A stretch of DNA of 64,000 nt from Streptomyces sp. NBC_00576 (lineage in GTDB: Bacteria; Actinomycetota; Actinomycetes; Streptomycetales; Streptomycetaceae), in contig NZ_CP107780.1 in the NCBI RefSeq assembly GCF_036345175.1, positions 124,001 through 188,000 on the forward strand. Reading direction: 5' to 3'. The position numbers and the translations under genes are program-made. The notes beneath the pieces were generated by a model. It did no database searches, had not been told where the DNA came from, and worked only from the letters and a program-made list of their open reading frames with translations. Below are positions 46,601 through 55,770 of the stretch, one piece after another; the stretch's first letter is position 1, and each line of letters opens with the position of its first letter.

Positions 46601-46607
46601 CTGGCGA

Positions 46608-46943
46608 GTGCTGACTCTCGCCCGTGACATCGAGGTGCTGGCCCGGTTCGGCCGCGCGCTCGCCGACCCGATCCGCTGCCGCGTCCTGCTCGCCCTGCGC
46701 GACGCCCACGCCTACCCCGCCGATCTCGCCGACGACCTCGGCGTCTCCCGGACCCGGTTGTCGAACCACCTGGCGTGCCTGCGCGACTGCGGCCTGGTCG
46801 TCGCCGTGCCCGACGGCCGACGCACCCGCTACGAGCTGGCCGACGAACGTCTCGGCCACGCGTTGGACGACTTGCGCACCGCCGTGGTCGCCGTCGAGGC
46901 GGACAAAACCTGCCCGGACACGGAGACGAAGGGCTGCTGCTGA
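46608..46943 (+). CDS. ArsR/SmtB-family metal-sensing repressor
   Basis: The 111-residue winged-helix protein has ADPIRCRVLLALRDA near 20 and AYPADLADDLGVSRTRLSNHLACL near 35-60. Cys are in IRC, LACLRDC and a C-terminal TCPDTETKGCC, which could form a metal site of the CmtR/NmtR kind. The start is GTG 46608. The next gene, a cation exporter, begins 1 nt after its stop, so it almost certainly controls that gene. Confidence 0.9.
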   Translation: MLTLARDIEVLARFGRALADPIRCRVLLALRDAHAYPADLADDLGVSRTRLSNHLACLRDCGLVVAVPDGRRTRYELADERLGHALDDLRTAVVAVEADKTCPDTETKGCC

Positions 46944-46944
46944 G

Positions 46945-47664
46945 ATGACCGCGATATCCCTCGGGCCCACCCCGGCCCGCCGCGACGCGCTCGCCAAGCG
47001 CATACGGCTGCTGGTCGCCGCGACCATCACCTACAACGTCATCGAGGCCGTCGTCGCCATCACCGCGGGGACGATCGCCTCCTCCACGGCGCTCATCGGC
47101 TTCGGCCTCGACTCCGTCATCGAGGTCTCCTCCGCCGTAGCCGTCGCCTGGCAGTTCTCCGCCCGCGACCACGCCGTACGGGATGCCCGGGAGAAAATCA
47201 CCCTGCGGATCATCGCCGTCTCCTTCTTCGCCCTCGCCGCATACGTTGGCATCGACGCCGTCCGCGCTCTGGCCGGCACGGGCGAGGCCGACCGCTCGTT
47301 CCCCGGCATCGTCACCGCCGCCCTCTCGCTGGCGATCATGCCGTTCCTGTCCGCCGCCCAGCGCCAGGCCGGGCGTGAACTCGGCTCCGCCAGCGCGGTC
47401 GCGGACTCCAAGCAGACCCTGCTGTGCACCTACCTCTCCGCCGTGCTCCTGGTCGGCCTGCTCCTCAACGCGACGCTGGGCTGGTCGTGGGCCGACCCGA
47501 TCGCCGCTCTGGTGATCGCCGTGATCGCCGTGAAGGAGGGCCGCGACGCCTGGCAGGGCAAGGGCTGCTGCGCACCCGCCGCCCAATCGGCATCCAACAC
47601 CGTGGCCCAGTCCCCGGACGGAGGCGTTTGCGGCTGTAGTCCCGGCTGCTCCTGCTGTTCATGA
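46945..47664 (+). CDS. Cation diffusion facilitator exporter with Cys-rich tail
   Basis: The 239-residue protein has about six membrane helices. The transport-site Asp is in GFGLDSVIEVSSA near 50, and a second metal-site Asp pair is near SWADPIAALV at 192. The C-terminal 30 residues are Cys-rich (GKGCC, GGVCGCSPGCSCCS, eight Cys in all), which may capture soft metals such as Cd, Zn or Cu before export. The usual cytoplasmic domain is missing, a feature of the short CDF type. It is in one operon with arsR. Confidence 0.88.
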   Translation: MTAISLGPTPARRDALAKRIRLLVAATITYNVIEAVVAITAGTIASSTALIGFGLDSVIEVSSAVAVAWQFSARDHAVRDAREKITLRIIAVSFFALAAYVGIDAVRALAGTGEADRSFPGIVTAALSLAIMPFLSAAQRQAGRELGSASAVADSKQTLLCTYLSAVLLVGLLLNATLGWSWADPIAALVIAVIAVKEGRDAWQGKGCCAPAAQSASNTVAQSPDGGVCGCSPGCSCCS

Positions 47665-47740
47665 ACACCTCGTTTCAGACCCGCCCCGCCGCCGCCGCGC
47701 CCGCTGATACTGGCGGGGCGATCGGGGAGCGGAGGCGGCG

Positions 47741-48529
47741 GTGGAGTGGACGATCTGGGCAGGCTTCGCGGCCGGCCTGCTGATCTCGACGGTGACCGCG
47801 CCGGTGGGTGTGTCCGGGGCGGTCTTCCTCCTCCCGGTCCAGCTCAGTGTTCTGGGCGTGCCCAGCCCCGCCGTCACCCCGACGAACCTGCTGTTCAACG
47901 TCGTCGCGGGGCCTGGAGCCCTGTGGCGCTACCGCCGCGACGGCGCTTTGCGCGGCTCCCTGGCCCGGCGCCTGGTCGCCTGGACCCTGCCCGGCGTTAT
48001 CACCGGCGCCGCCGTCCGCGTCTTCGCCCTCCCCGGCCCCGGCATCTTCCGCATCCTGGTCGCCGCTCTCCTCCTGCCGCTCGGAGGCTGGCTGTGCTGG
48101 CGCACCCTGCGCCCGGCCCGCCACCGCCCGCGCCCCGATGCGGCCGAGCCGTCGGCAACCACGCTGGCCGTCCTCGCCCTGACCGTCGGCGTCATCGGCG
48201 GGATCTACGGGATCGGCGGCGGCTCCCTGCTCGGGCCAGTCCTCGCCGCGCGCGGCATGCCCCTGGCCCGCCTCGCGCCGGCCACACTCGCCGCGACCTT
48301 CACCACCTCGATCGCCGGAGCCGCCGCCTACGCCGTGCTGGCGACGGCAAGCTCGGGGCCCGTCGCCCCCGAGTGGCAGCTGGGGCTGGCCTGCGGCCTC
48401 GGTGGACTGATGGGCGGCTATCTCGGAGCCCGCCTCCAACCCCGCCTGCCCGAGACCGCGCTCCGCCTCCTGCTCGGCACCCTCGCCGCCGCCCTCGGGG
48501 CGCTGTACGCCGGACAGACCCTCATGTGA
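47741..48529 (+). CDS. TauE/SafE-family (TSUP) membrane permease
   Basis: The 262-residue protein has about eight membrane helices and two related halves. Family motifs are VSGAVFLLPVQLSVLGVPSP, SPAVTPTNLLFNVVAG near 45 and GIYGIGGGSLLGP near 150. It probably exports a sulfur oxoanion or sulfoacetate-like compound. The start is GTG 47741 behind GGAGGCGG. It is 76 bp after the CDF gene, so it may be part of the same metal-response unit or independent. Confidence 0.85.
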   Translation: MEWTIWAGFAAGLLISTVTAPVGVSGAVFLLPVQLSVLGVPSPAVTPTNLLFNVVAGPGALWRYRRDGALRGSLARRLVAWTLPGVITGAAVRVFALPGPGIFRILVAALLLPLGGWLCWRTLRPARHRPRPDAAEPSATTLAVLALTVGVIGGIYGIGGGSLLGPVLAARGMPLARLAPATLAATFTTSIAGAAAYAVLATASSGPVAPEWQLGLACGLGGLMGGYLGARLQPRLPETALRLLLGTLAAALGALYAGQTLM

Positions 48530-48549
48530 GGGACAGACCCTCATGTGAG
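48512..48549 (+). repeat. 19-bp tandem duplication at the TSUP stop
   Basis: A perfect 19-bp unit beginning GGACAGACCCTC occurs twice in tandem (48512-48530, 48531-48549). The first copy contains the TSUP stop codon, so the protein is not altered. Confidence 0.9.
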
Positions 48550-48719
48550 GCGCACAATTGGCCGACCGTGCCTCTCATCAGTCAGAAATTCCACCGGCAC
48601 GCGGCGGACGGTAGCCAGCCCCGGCCAGCGATCGAGGATCTTCCCGCAAAGACAACAGCTACTAAGCGGGCCCTGACCGGGCCAGCCATGAGTCCGGGCA
48701 GCCGACCAAGACTCTTTCG

Positions 48720-49252
48720 TCAGGCCTCGCCGCGCAGGGTCTGCGGGGTCTTGTCGCACGCCCTGGCGATGTGTTCCCGGAAGGCGGAGATCCTCGGGTT
48801 GGTCGCAGCCTGCCGCAGAGCCCTGAGAGCCCGTGGCCAGCCGGCGCAGGCCGGCGGAGCCGGTGCAGGCCGGCGGAGCCGGTGCAGGCCGGCGGAGCCG
48901 GTGCGGTGCATGGAGCTGCTGAGGTAGATCAGTCGGCCCGGCTTGTCCATCAGGGCAGTGAGCAGGTAGGGCGCGACCACGTTGACCGTGGCCTGGTGCG
49001 GCTGGTTCATGGCGCCGGCGTTGTGGACGACCGTGTCGAACCGTCCGTACGTGCCGGCCTGCCGGGCGACTCTTGGTGATGTCACCGAAATCGGCGAGGT
49101 CACCGGTGACGACGCTTCCACCGGGTGGCGTCACCGGCATCGGCCAGGCGGGCTGGGTTGCGGACGACCACCTCGTGTCCGTCGTCGGCCAGCGCGTTCG
49201 CCGTACCGCGTCCGAGCCCGCTGGAGGCTCCGGTCACCAGAATCAGTGCCAT
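48720..49252 (-). pseudogene. Short-chain dehydrogenase, multiply frameshifted
   Basis: It begins normally at ATG 49252 (LILVTGASSGLGRGTANALA, the Rossmann GxxxGxG). It then needs at least two frame changes to reach FDTVVHNAGAMN, VAPYLLTALM and LIYLSSSMH, and the tail RISAFREHIARACD. The active-site Tyr-x-x-x-Lys region is absent, replaced by a 19-nt tandem repeat. Not functional. Confidence 0.75.
48848..48904 (+). repeat. 19-nt tandem repeat, three copies
   Basis: Three perfect copies of a 19-nt GC-rich unit (beginning AGGCCGGCGG) sit at 48848-48866, 48867-48885 and 48886-48904, inside the broken dehydrogenase gene. Each added copy shifts the reading frame. Confidence 0.9.
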
Positions 49253-49516
49253 GGTCGTGCTCTCTCCTGCAGGTGGGGAATGGCTTCAGCGGCGGGTGAC
49301 AGCTGTTCTGCATTCGCTGGTCCGTGACGTTCCTTGTTTCTGAGGCCGACCGAGGGCCGGGCCCCTGACAGCACCTCACCCCGCCGCACAGCGGCGGGCG
49401 AGGCGGTGATCTTTGCTTCGCCTTGGCGTCACGCATACCCGCCGCATAACCCCTCTCAATAGTGTCGATCGGCATGTGCACAACGAGATGCACGACGGAG
49501 TACGGGGGCTGATCCT
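49253..49516. other. Intergenic, probable promoter of the toxin locus
   Basis: A 264-bp space holds no coding signal. It lies between the divergent dehydrogenase scrap and the ESX-like gene and must contain the promoter of the latter. Confidence 0.4.
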
Positions 49517-49828
49517 GTGTCGGATCTGAAGAAGGAAGCCACGTCGATGCACAAGGCCGCGTCGGGGCTGCGGACAGTCGGGCAGCACACGGCCAAGCCT
49601 CTGCAGGACTTCACTGCGGCCTCGTACGACCTGGGCGCGTTGGGGGCGCTGGGGTCGTTGCTGGGTGCGAAGGGCGAGATCGAGAAGGGCATGACCACTC
49701 TGTCCAAGCTGACCAGGCAGCTGGAGGAGGAGTGGGAGGCGCAGGCGAAGTTGATCGGTGACGTGTCCGACGCCTTCGATCTGCTGGATCTGCTGCTGGC
49801 GGCGCAGGCCCGGGCGAAGAAGAGCTGA
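49517..49828 (+). CDS. ESX/WXG-like helical protein
   Basis: The 103-residue protein is nearly all amphipathic helix (KKEATSMHKAASGLRTV; LSKLTRQLEEEWEAQAKLI; DLLDLLLAAQ), with a Trp in the second helix and a turn of Gly residues between (GALGALGSLLG). There is no signal peptide. Its size, helical-hairpin layout and position 11 nt before an RHS toxin with its own ESX-like N-terminus suggest a secretion partner or chaperone (Lap-type) for type VII export. The start is GTG 49517. Confidence 0.65.
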   Translation: MSDLKKEATSMHKAASGLRTVGQHTAKPLQDFTAASYDLGALGALGSLLGAKGEIEKGMTTLSKLTRQLEEEWEAQAKLIGDVSDAFDLLDLLLAAQARAKKS

Positions 49829-49839
49829 GCGGCCGGCTC

Positions 49840-52800
49840 ATGGTGGACCTGAACCCGCTGCATTACATCAACAAGTTCAACCACATGTTCGGCGACTCGG
49901 TCGCCAGTGGTCTGGAGTTCCTGGGGATCTCGGATCCGGCGGTGGATCCAGACGGGATACGGGAGATCGCGAAGAAGTGGCGGCAGCTCGCGACCGGTCT
50001 GGAGGACGCGTCGGCTGCCGCTGACGGCGCGTTGGCAGACGTGGTGTGGGAGGGGAAGGCGGCCAAAGCCTTCCACAAGCGGTCCAAGGCGGCCGGCAAG
50101 AGTGCGACGGAGATGGCGCACTCGCTGCGGGAGGGCGCGAAGGCGCTGGACGACTTCGCGGACAAGGCGCATGAGTTGCTGTCCGAGATCGGTGTGATCC
50201 TCGCGGAGATCGTCGAGTTCGAGATCGCCGGCCTGGCCCTGTCCATCCTGACCGCCGGTGCCTCGGAGGTCGCGTCGACGCTGATCGCGGGCGAGCGGGC
50301 GCTGAAGGTGATCGCGCTGATCGGCCGGATCGAGGAGGAGGGCACGGCCCTCGGATCCGTCGTGCGCGGGGTGCTGGAGGTGATCCGGAACGTCGAGCGG
50401 GCCCTGAAGGCGCTCAAGGAGATCCGGGGCGTGGCGGCCGTCGGGAAGATGGCGATGGACGGGGCGAAGTTCTCCGCGTTCGAGACGCTGCTCAAGGACC
50501 CGGCGGCGTTCACGGACCCGGAGAAGCTGGCGGGGATCTTGACCGAGGGCGCGCTCGTCGGCATCGGGTTCGGTGTCCTCGGCAAGACCCTCGGGAAGGG
50601 TCTGAAGGCGCTCAAGCCCAGCGAACTCGCCAAGCTGGCAAAGGCGTTGAAGCTCGGTGGAAACGACTTGTCACGGCTGAAACTGCGGCCCGGTGAAGCC
50701 GAGGAGCTCGAAGCCGCGATCCAGGCGGCGGAGAAGGAGTGCAAGCTCGACCCGATCGACGTGGCCACCGGCGACATGCTGCTGCCACAGACCGACGTCG
50801 AACTGCCCGGCGTCCTGCCGCTGTTGCTGCGGCGCACCCACATCTCCTCCTACCGGTGCGGTGGCTGGTTCGGGCCGTCCTGGGCCTCCACGCTCGACCA
50901 GCGTCTGCAGGCGGACGACGACTCCATCACGTACGCGGCACCGGACGGCTCCCGGCTCGTCTATCCGCTCCTGGCCTCCGACACCGACGAGCCCGTCTAT
51001 CCGAAGGCCGGTCCCCGGATGCCGCTGTCCTGGGACACCGAGGTCGACGGCGCCCTGCGCCTGCTCGACCCCGGCACTGGTGTCTCCTACGTCTTCCACA
51101 CTCCGGGGCCCGCCGACGACGGCAACGCGGTAGAGCTGCCGCTCCAGTTCGTCGTCGACCGCAACGGACACCGCATCACGGTCCAGTACGCCGCCAACGG
51201 CACGCCCGTGGGCATCACGCACTCCGGCGGCTACCGCATCGCGATCGACCGGCACCGCGAACTGCCCCGCGTCGCGGGCCTGCGTCTGCTGGACCCGGAC
51301 GGCGCGGACAGGCACGGAACCACCCTGCTGACGTACGGCTACGACACGGACGGCCACCTCACCGAGGTCACCAACTCCTCCGGTCTGCCTCTACGGTTCA
51401 CCTACGACGCCGAGGGGCGGATCACCTCCTGGACCGACCGCAACAACACGTCGTACACCTACACCTACGACGTACGCGGCCGTGTCGTCCGTGCCGAGGG
51501 CAGCGGCGGTTATCTGTCCGGCACGCTCGCCTACGAGGACGCCACCCGCTCCACGACCACCACCGACGCGCTGGGCAACGTCACCCGGTACGAGCACGAC
51601 GAGGCGTTGCGCCTCATCCGCACCATCGACCCGCTCGGGCACGTCACCCGCCAGGAGTGGGACGGACAGCACCGGCTGGTGGCCGTCACCGATCCCCTGG
51701 GGCAGACAACCCGCCCGCTCTACGACGAGGTCGGACGCCTGTGCGGCGTCGTCCGCCCCGATGGCGGCGAGATCCGCACGGAGTACGACGACCTCGGTCT
51801 GCCCACGGCCGTGACGGAACCCGATGGCGCCGTCTGGCGCTACGAACACGACGAACGCGGCAACCGCACCGCCGTCATCGACCCCGCCGACGAGGCGACC
51901 CGCTATGCCGTCGGGCGCAACGGCGCGATCAAGGGTGTCACCAACCCGCTCGGTGAACGCGTGGAGATCGCTTCCAACGCGGCCGGGCTCCCGCTGGCCG
52001 TCTCCGCCGGCTCCCGGACGCTGAAGCGCTACGAGTACGACGCCTTCGGACGGCCGGTGCTGGTCACGGGGCCCGGAGGAGCGACGACCCGGCTGATGTG
52101 GTCCGTCGAGGGCCGGCTCATCTCCCGTACAGGCCCTGACGGCTCGGCGGAGAAATGGGTGTACGACGGCGAAGGGAACTGCACGCGCCACACCGATCCG
52201 CTCGGGGCGACCGTGCACTGGGAGTACGACGTCTTCGACCTGCTGACGGCCCGCGTGGACCCCGACGGGACGCGTCACACGTTCTCCTACGACAGCGCAC
52301 GACGCCTGACGACGGTCACCGACCCGCAGGGGCTCACGTGGACCTACCGGTACGACCCTGTCGGCCGGCTCGTCGGGGAGACCGACTTCAACGGTCACAC
52401 CATGACGTACGAGTACAACGCGGGAGGGCTGCTCGTACGGCGGACCAATTCCGCCGGTCAGATCGTCGCCTACGACTACGACTGTGCAGGTCAGCTCGTC
52501 GAGAAGGCCGTCGACGGCCTTCTCACCCGCTTCGAGAACGACCCGACCGGCCGCCTGCTCCGCGCCGCCGGCCCCGACTCGACACTGGAATACCAGTACG
52601 ACTCGGTGGGACGCGTCGTGGCCGAGACCGTCGACGGCCGTGTCCTCGCCACCTCAAGCGACGCCGCCGGACGCCGCACCCGGCGCACCACCCCCTCCGG
52701 CGTCACGACGACGTACTCCTACCGCCCCGGCGGAAACTACGAGGCCCTCACCATGTCGGGCCGCACGCTCTCCTTCACCCACGACGCGGCGGGTCGTGAG

Positions 52801-54327
52801 ATCCAGCGCACCCTGGGCGACCGGTTCACGCTCGCCTTCGCCTGGAACGAACAGGGCCGCTTCACCGGTCAGACCCTCACCCTCCCCGGCGCGGACCAGG
52901 CGCGGATCCACCGGACGTACGCCTACCGTGGCGACGGACACCTGACCTCCATCACCGACGAGCACACCGGCAGCCGCACCTTCACTCTCGACCGGGCCGG
53001 CCGCGTCACCGCCGTTCGCGCGGCGGACTGGGCGGAGTCCTACGCCTACGACGAAGCGGGCAACCAGACCCACGCCTCGTGGCCGGACGATCATCCCGGC
53101 ACCGAGGCCCACGGCCCGCGAAGCTACACGGGCACCCGCCTGACCAGCACCGGCGGCACCCGCTACGAGTACGACGCGGCGGGCCGCACGATTCTGCGGC
53201 AGAGGACGCGTCTGTCACGCAAACCCGACACCTGGCGCTACACCTGGGACGCGGAGGACCGCCTCACCTCGGTCACCACACCCGACGGCACCGTCTGGAA
53301 CTACGTCTACGACCCGCTCGGCCGCCGCATCGCCAAGCAGCGCCTCGCCGCAGACGGCACCGTGGCGGAGGAGACCCGTTTCGCCTGGGACGGCAGCACC
53401 CTCACCGAGCAGACCACCCGCGTCACCGGGGCGGCGGAACTCGTCACGCTGACGTGGGACCACGACGGGCTGGCGCCGCTCGCGCAGACGGAGACCAGAT
53501 CGTCGGCCTCGGCCCCGCAAGAGGTCATCGACCAGCGTTTCTTCGCCATCGTCACGGACCAGATCGGCACTCCCACCGAACTCGTCGACGAGGACGGCAA
53601 CGTCGCGTGGCGGACCCGATCCACTCTGTGGGGCACGACGACATGGAATCGGGACGCCACCGCGTACACCCCGCTGCGCTTCCCAGGCCAGTACTTCGAC
53701 CCCGAAACCGGTCTGCACCACAACTACTTCCGCCACTACGACCCGGAAACCGCCCGCTACCTCACCCTGGACCCGCTCGGCCTCGACCCGGCGCCGAACC
53801 CCGTCGCCTACGTCGACAACCCGCACACCCTGTGCGACCCCCTGGGGCTCACGCCCTGCGACGAGGCCGATGTCACCTGGGGCGGTCGCGTCCGCTACGG
53901 TGCTCCCGGACCCGGCGGCCGTGCCACCGGCATGGACGCCACCATCGAGGCGGACATGACGGGAGGGAAGACCAACCCCCAGGTCAACGTGCCGGGTTAC
54001 CAGAAGTACATGAAGCTCAACAAGACGCACCTGCTCGGCGCCCAGATAGGCGGCTCGAACAAGGACGTACGCAATTTCGTCACCATGCACCGATTCGCCA
54101 ACTCGCCGGTCATGCGGAAGGTCGAGGACCAGATCAGGGCCGCGGTCGACCGGGGCGAGACCATCGAGTACTCCGTCACCCCCGTCTACCGGTCCGAGGA
54201 TCCGAGCGACGTCGTACCACTGGGCCTCACCCTGAACGCCCGGGGCAGCAACGGCTTCTCCTTCACCCCCTACGAAGGCGGCAGCGCGACGAACTCCGTC
54301 ACTATCCTGAACGTTCCCAAGCACTAG
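49840..54327 (+). CDS. RHS-repeat polymorphic toxin with C-terminal nuclease domain
   Basis: The 1,495-residue protein has, in order: an ESX-like helical N-terminus (20-115), a hydrophobic stretch (115-165), a DUF6531 block (LDPIDVATGDMLLPQTDVELPG, near 305) and many YD repeats (about 400-1200; for example RYEHDERGNRT, YDAFGRPVLVTGP). The RHS core follows (RFPGQYFDPETGLHHNYFRHYDPE, near 1285), then the pre-toxin CDPLGL motif near 1335. The last 150 residues (KTHLLGAQIGGSNKDVRNFV, IEYSVTPVYRS) match the DNA/RNA non-specific endonuclease family, with the candidate catalytic His in KTHLLG near 1396. There is no signal peptide, so export is probably type VII-like. Confidence 0.92.
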   Translation: MVDLNPLHYINKFNHMFGDSVASGLEFLGISDPAVDPDGIREIAKKWRQLATGLEDASAAADGALADVVWEGKAAKAFHKRSKAAGKSATEMAHSLREGAKALDDFADKAHELLSEIGVILAEIVEFEIAGLALSILTAGASEVASTLIAGERALKVIALIGRIEEEGTALGSVVRGVLEVIRNVERALKALKEIRGVAAVGKMAMDGAKFSAFETLLKDPAAFTDPEKLAGILTEGALVGIGFGVLGKTLGKGLKALKPSELAKLAKALKLGGNDLSRLKLRPGEAEELEAAIQAAEKECKLDPIDVATGDMLLPQTDVELPGVLPLLLRRTHISSYRCGGWFGPSWASTLDQRLQADDDSITYAAPDGSRLVYPLLASDTDEPVYPKAGPRMPLSWDTEVDGALRLLDPGTGVSYVFHTPGPADDGNAVELPLQFVVDRNGHRITVQYAANGTPVGITHSGGYRIAIDRHRELPRVAGLRLLDPDGADRHGTTLLTYGYDTDGHLTEVTNSSGLPLRFTYDAEGRITSWTDRNNTSYTYTYDVRGRVVRAEGSGGYLSGTLAYEDATRSTTTTDALGNVTRYEHDEALRLIRTIDPLGHVTRQEWDGQHRLVAVTDPLGQTTRPLYDEVGRLCGVVRPDGGEIRTEYDDLGLPTAVTEPDGAVWRYEHDERGNRTAVIDPADEATRYAVGRNGAIKGVTNPLGERVEIASNAAGLPLAVSAGSRTLKRYEYDAFGRPVLVTGPGGATTRLMWSVEGRLISRTGPDGSAEKWVYDGEGNCTRHTDPLGATVHWEYDVFDLLTARVDPDGTRHTFSYDSARRLTTVTDPQGLTWTYRYDPVGRLVGETDFNGHTMTYEYNAGGLLVRRTNSAGQIVAYDYDCAGQLVEKAVDGLLTRFENDPTGRLLRAAGPDSTLEYQYDSVGRVVAETVDGRVLATSSDAAGRRTRRTTPSGVTTTYSYRPGGNYEALTMSGRTLSFTHDAAGREIQRTLGDRFTLAFAWNEQGRFTGQTLTLPGADQARIHRTYAYRGDGHLTSITDEHTGSRTFTLDRAGRVTAVRAADWAESYAYDEAGNQTHASWPDDHPGTEAHGPRSYTGTRLTSTGGTRYEYDAAGRTILRQRTRLSRKPDTWRYTWDAEDRLTSVTTPDGTVWNYVYDPLGRRIAKQRLAADGTVAEETRFAWDGSTLTEQTTRVTGAAELVTLTWDHDGLAPLAQTETRSSASAPQEVIDQRFFAIVTDQIGTPTELVDEDGNVAWRTRSTLWGTTTWNRDATAYTPLRFPGQYFDPETGLHHNYFRHYDPETARYLTLDPLGLDPAPNPVAYVDNPHTLCDPLGLTPCDEADVTWGGRVRYGAPGPGGRATGMDATIEADMTGGKTNPQVNVPGYQKYMKLNKTHLLGAQIGGSNKDVRNFVTMHRFANSPVMRKVEDQIRAAVDRGETIEYSVTPVYRSEDPSDVVPLGLTLNARGSNGFSFTPYEGGSATNSVTILNVPKH

Positions 54328-54384
54328 CAACCTCTTGGTACCCGCAGTCACCGCAGTCACCGCTGCAGAAGGGATCCGGCCGCC

Positions 54385-54927
54385 ATGCACCCCGCGGTAG
54401 AACGCCTGACCGAGATCATCCCGCCTGGAACCCCGCGCCGCTCACGCGACTGGGCGGCTGCCGAGCAGCGGCTCGGCACACCTCTGCCGGAGGACTACAA
54501 GGAACTCGTCGAGCTCTACGGAGGCGGCGTCTTCGACGAGACCGTCTGGCTGTTGGACCCGGGATGCCCCGACGACGACTACAACCTCCTCGACCAGGCC
54601 ACGGCACGTGCCGAGATCCTCGCCGAGCTGTGGCAGACCGAAGCCAGGCCGACGGAGCTTCAGGACGATCCCGAAGCGCAGGTCCTGCCCTGGGCCTACA
54701 TCGAGGAGAGCGGCGCGTATCTGTACTGGCTGTGGCGGCCGGCCCAGAAACCGGACGAGTGGACGATCCTGCTCAACGAAGGCCGGGGTCCCGAATGGGA
54801 ACGCCACCCCGGTCAGTGCGCCTCCTTCCTGCTGTCCGTCCTGACAGGCGAGACCGACACCGAGTACTTCCCCGACCTCCCCTTCGAGAGCCACCAGTTC
54901 GACTCCAACGACGACATCCTCACGTGA
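54385..54927 (+). CDS. SUKH (SMI1/KNR4) immunity protein
   Basis: The 180-residue protein has the SUKH start RDWAAAEQRLGTPLPEDYKELVELYGGG near residues 20-48 and a C-terminal SFLLSVLTGE. It lies 57 bp after the nuclease-tipped RHS toxin in the same direction, the standard place for a cognate immunity gene. SUKH proteins block many nuclease toxins by direct binding. Confidence 0.88.
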   Translation: MHPAVERLTEIIPPGTPRRSRDWAAAEQRLGTPLPEDYKELVELYGGGVFDETVWLLDPGCPDDDYNLLDQATARAEILAELWQTEARPTELQDDPEAQVLPWAYIEESGAYLYWLWRPAQKPDEWTILLNEGRGPEWERHPGQCASFLLSVLTGETDTEYFPDLPFESHQFDSNDDILT

Positions 54928-54954
54928 CCGCCCCGGTGGCGGGAACCGCGTGCT

Positions 54955-55070
54955 AGACGGTCACATGTGCGTAGACCAAGGGCGCGGCTCTCTCGCTCTC
55001 GTCGACGGTCAACAGGGCGTTGCCCGCCCTGTCGCCCTGCTCGGGGATGTCCACGTAGAGGCCGGCGAGG
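54955..55070 (-). pseudogene. C-terminal scrap of an unidentified protein
   Basis: The leftward reading GLYVDIPEQGDRAGNALL, then APLVYAHVTV and a stop, has coding character but no start and no recognised family. It sits directly after the immunity gene on the opposite strand. Confidence 0.35.
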
Positions 55071-55179
55071 TGCCCCCGTTATGTTCTTCGCGGTCCTGAC
55101 CGGCGGGTCCCCGGCGGCAGTTGAGTTTGGGGTGAAGAAAAAACCTCTCGCCGGGAGCCCTGACGGCCTTGCTTGCACC

Positions 55180-55325
55180 GCACGCCTGCCGCTGTCGAGT
55201 GCGAGCCTGAACTGGCTCGCCAGTCTGGTACGCGGCCACCTGAAGAAGATCGGCTCGCGGTGGCGGGCCCTGCCCGCGGGGGAGATCGCCACCATCGCGC
55301 TCGCGGCTGGCCGCTCGCGCCCCGC
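55180..55325 (+). pseudogene. IS5-like transposase N-terminal scrap
   Basis: The reading PLSSASLNWLASLVRGHL, then KKIGSRWRALPAGEIATIAL resembles the N-terminal helix-turn-helix part of IS5-type transposases. It then degrades into Arg/Pro-rich sequence. Confidence 0.5.
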
Positions 55326-55450
55326 GCCTGGACCGCGCCCTGAAGAAGATCACCCGAACGGGTATTCGTCACTGCGCCGATGCCCTTGAACTCTCAATAA
55401 TTGGGAGCGGGTGCCAAGTGGAACCGGCGATTTCCGAGGAAGGAAGTTCC

Positions 55451-55731
55451 ATGACCCGTTCTCTCTCACGCAGGCAGCTTCTCGGCGCCGGCACAGTGCT
55501 CGGGGCGACAGCCCTGGGTCGGCGGTACGGCACCGGCCTCCCGGCCTCCCCGCGCGCTGTTGAGCGGGCGCGCGGGGCACCGCGATCGACGTGATCAGGG
55601 ACGGCCGCTTCGACCTGCCCACCACGGCCGCCGCCTACAAGGGCCGCCTGTACCTTCCCAACTCGCGTTTCACCACCCCGGACCGGGATGAGAACACGCC
55701 CTACAACGCGGTGTCCGTGCCGCTGTTGTGA
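55451..55731 (+). pseudogene. Tat-signal protein remnant (SMP-30-like)
   Basis: A good ribosome site (GAGGAAGGAAG) and ATG 55451 begin a twin-arginine signal (LSRRQLLGAGTVLGATALG). The frame then stops near 55590. In another frame IDVIRDGRFDLPTTAAAYKG and LYLPNSRF follow to a stop at 55731, resembling the C-terminus of secreted SMP-30-type proteins. Most of the mature domain has been deleted. Confidence 0.6.
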
Positions 55732-55770
55732 CGTACGGCCGCTTGCGTGACCTATGGCCATGCGTGCCGC

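Larger units (their letters stand above)
45836..46607. other. Debris between nicotinamidase and arsR
   Basis: About 770 bp without an intact gene. It holds an RHS-like scrap, a recombinase-like scrap and nested inverted repeats, each listed separately. The first 190 bp (45836-46025) show nothing I can assign. Confidence 0.5.
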
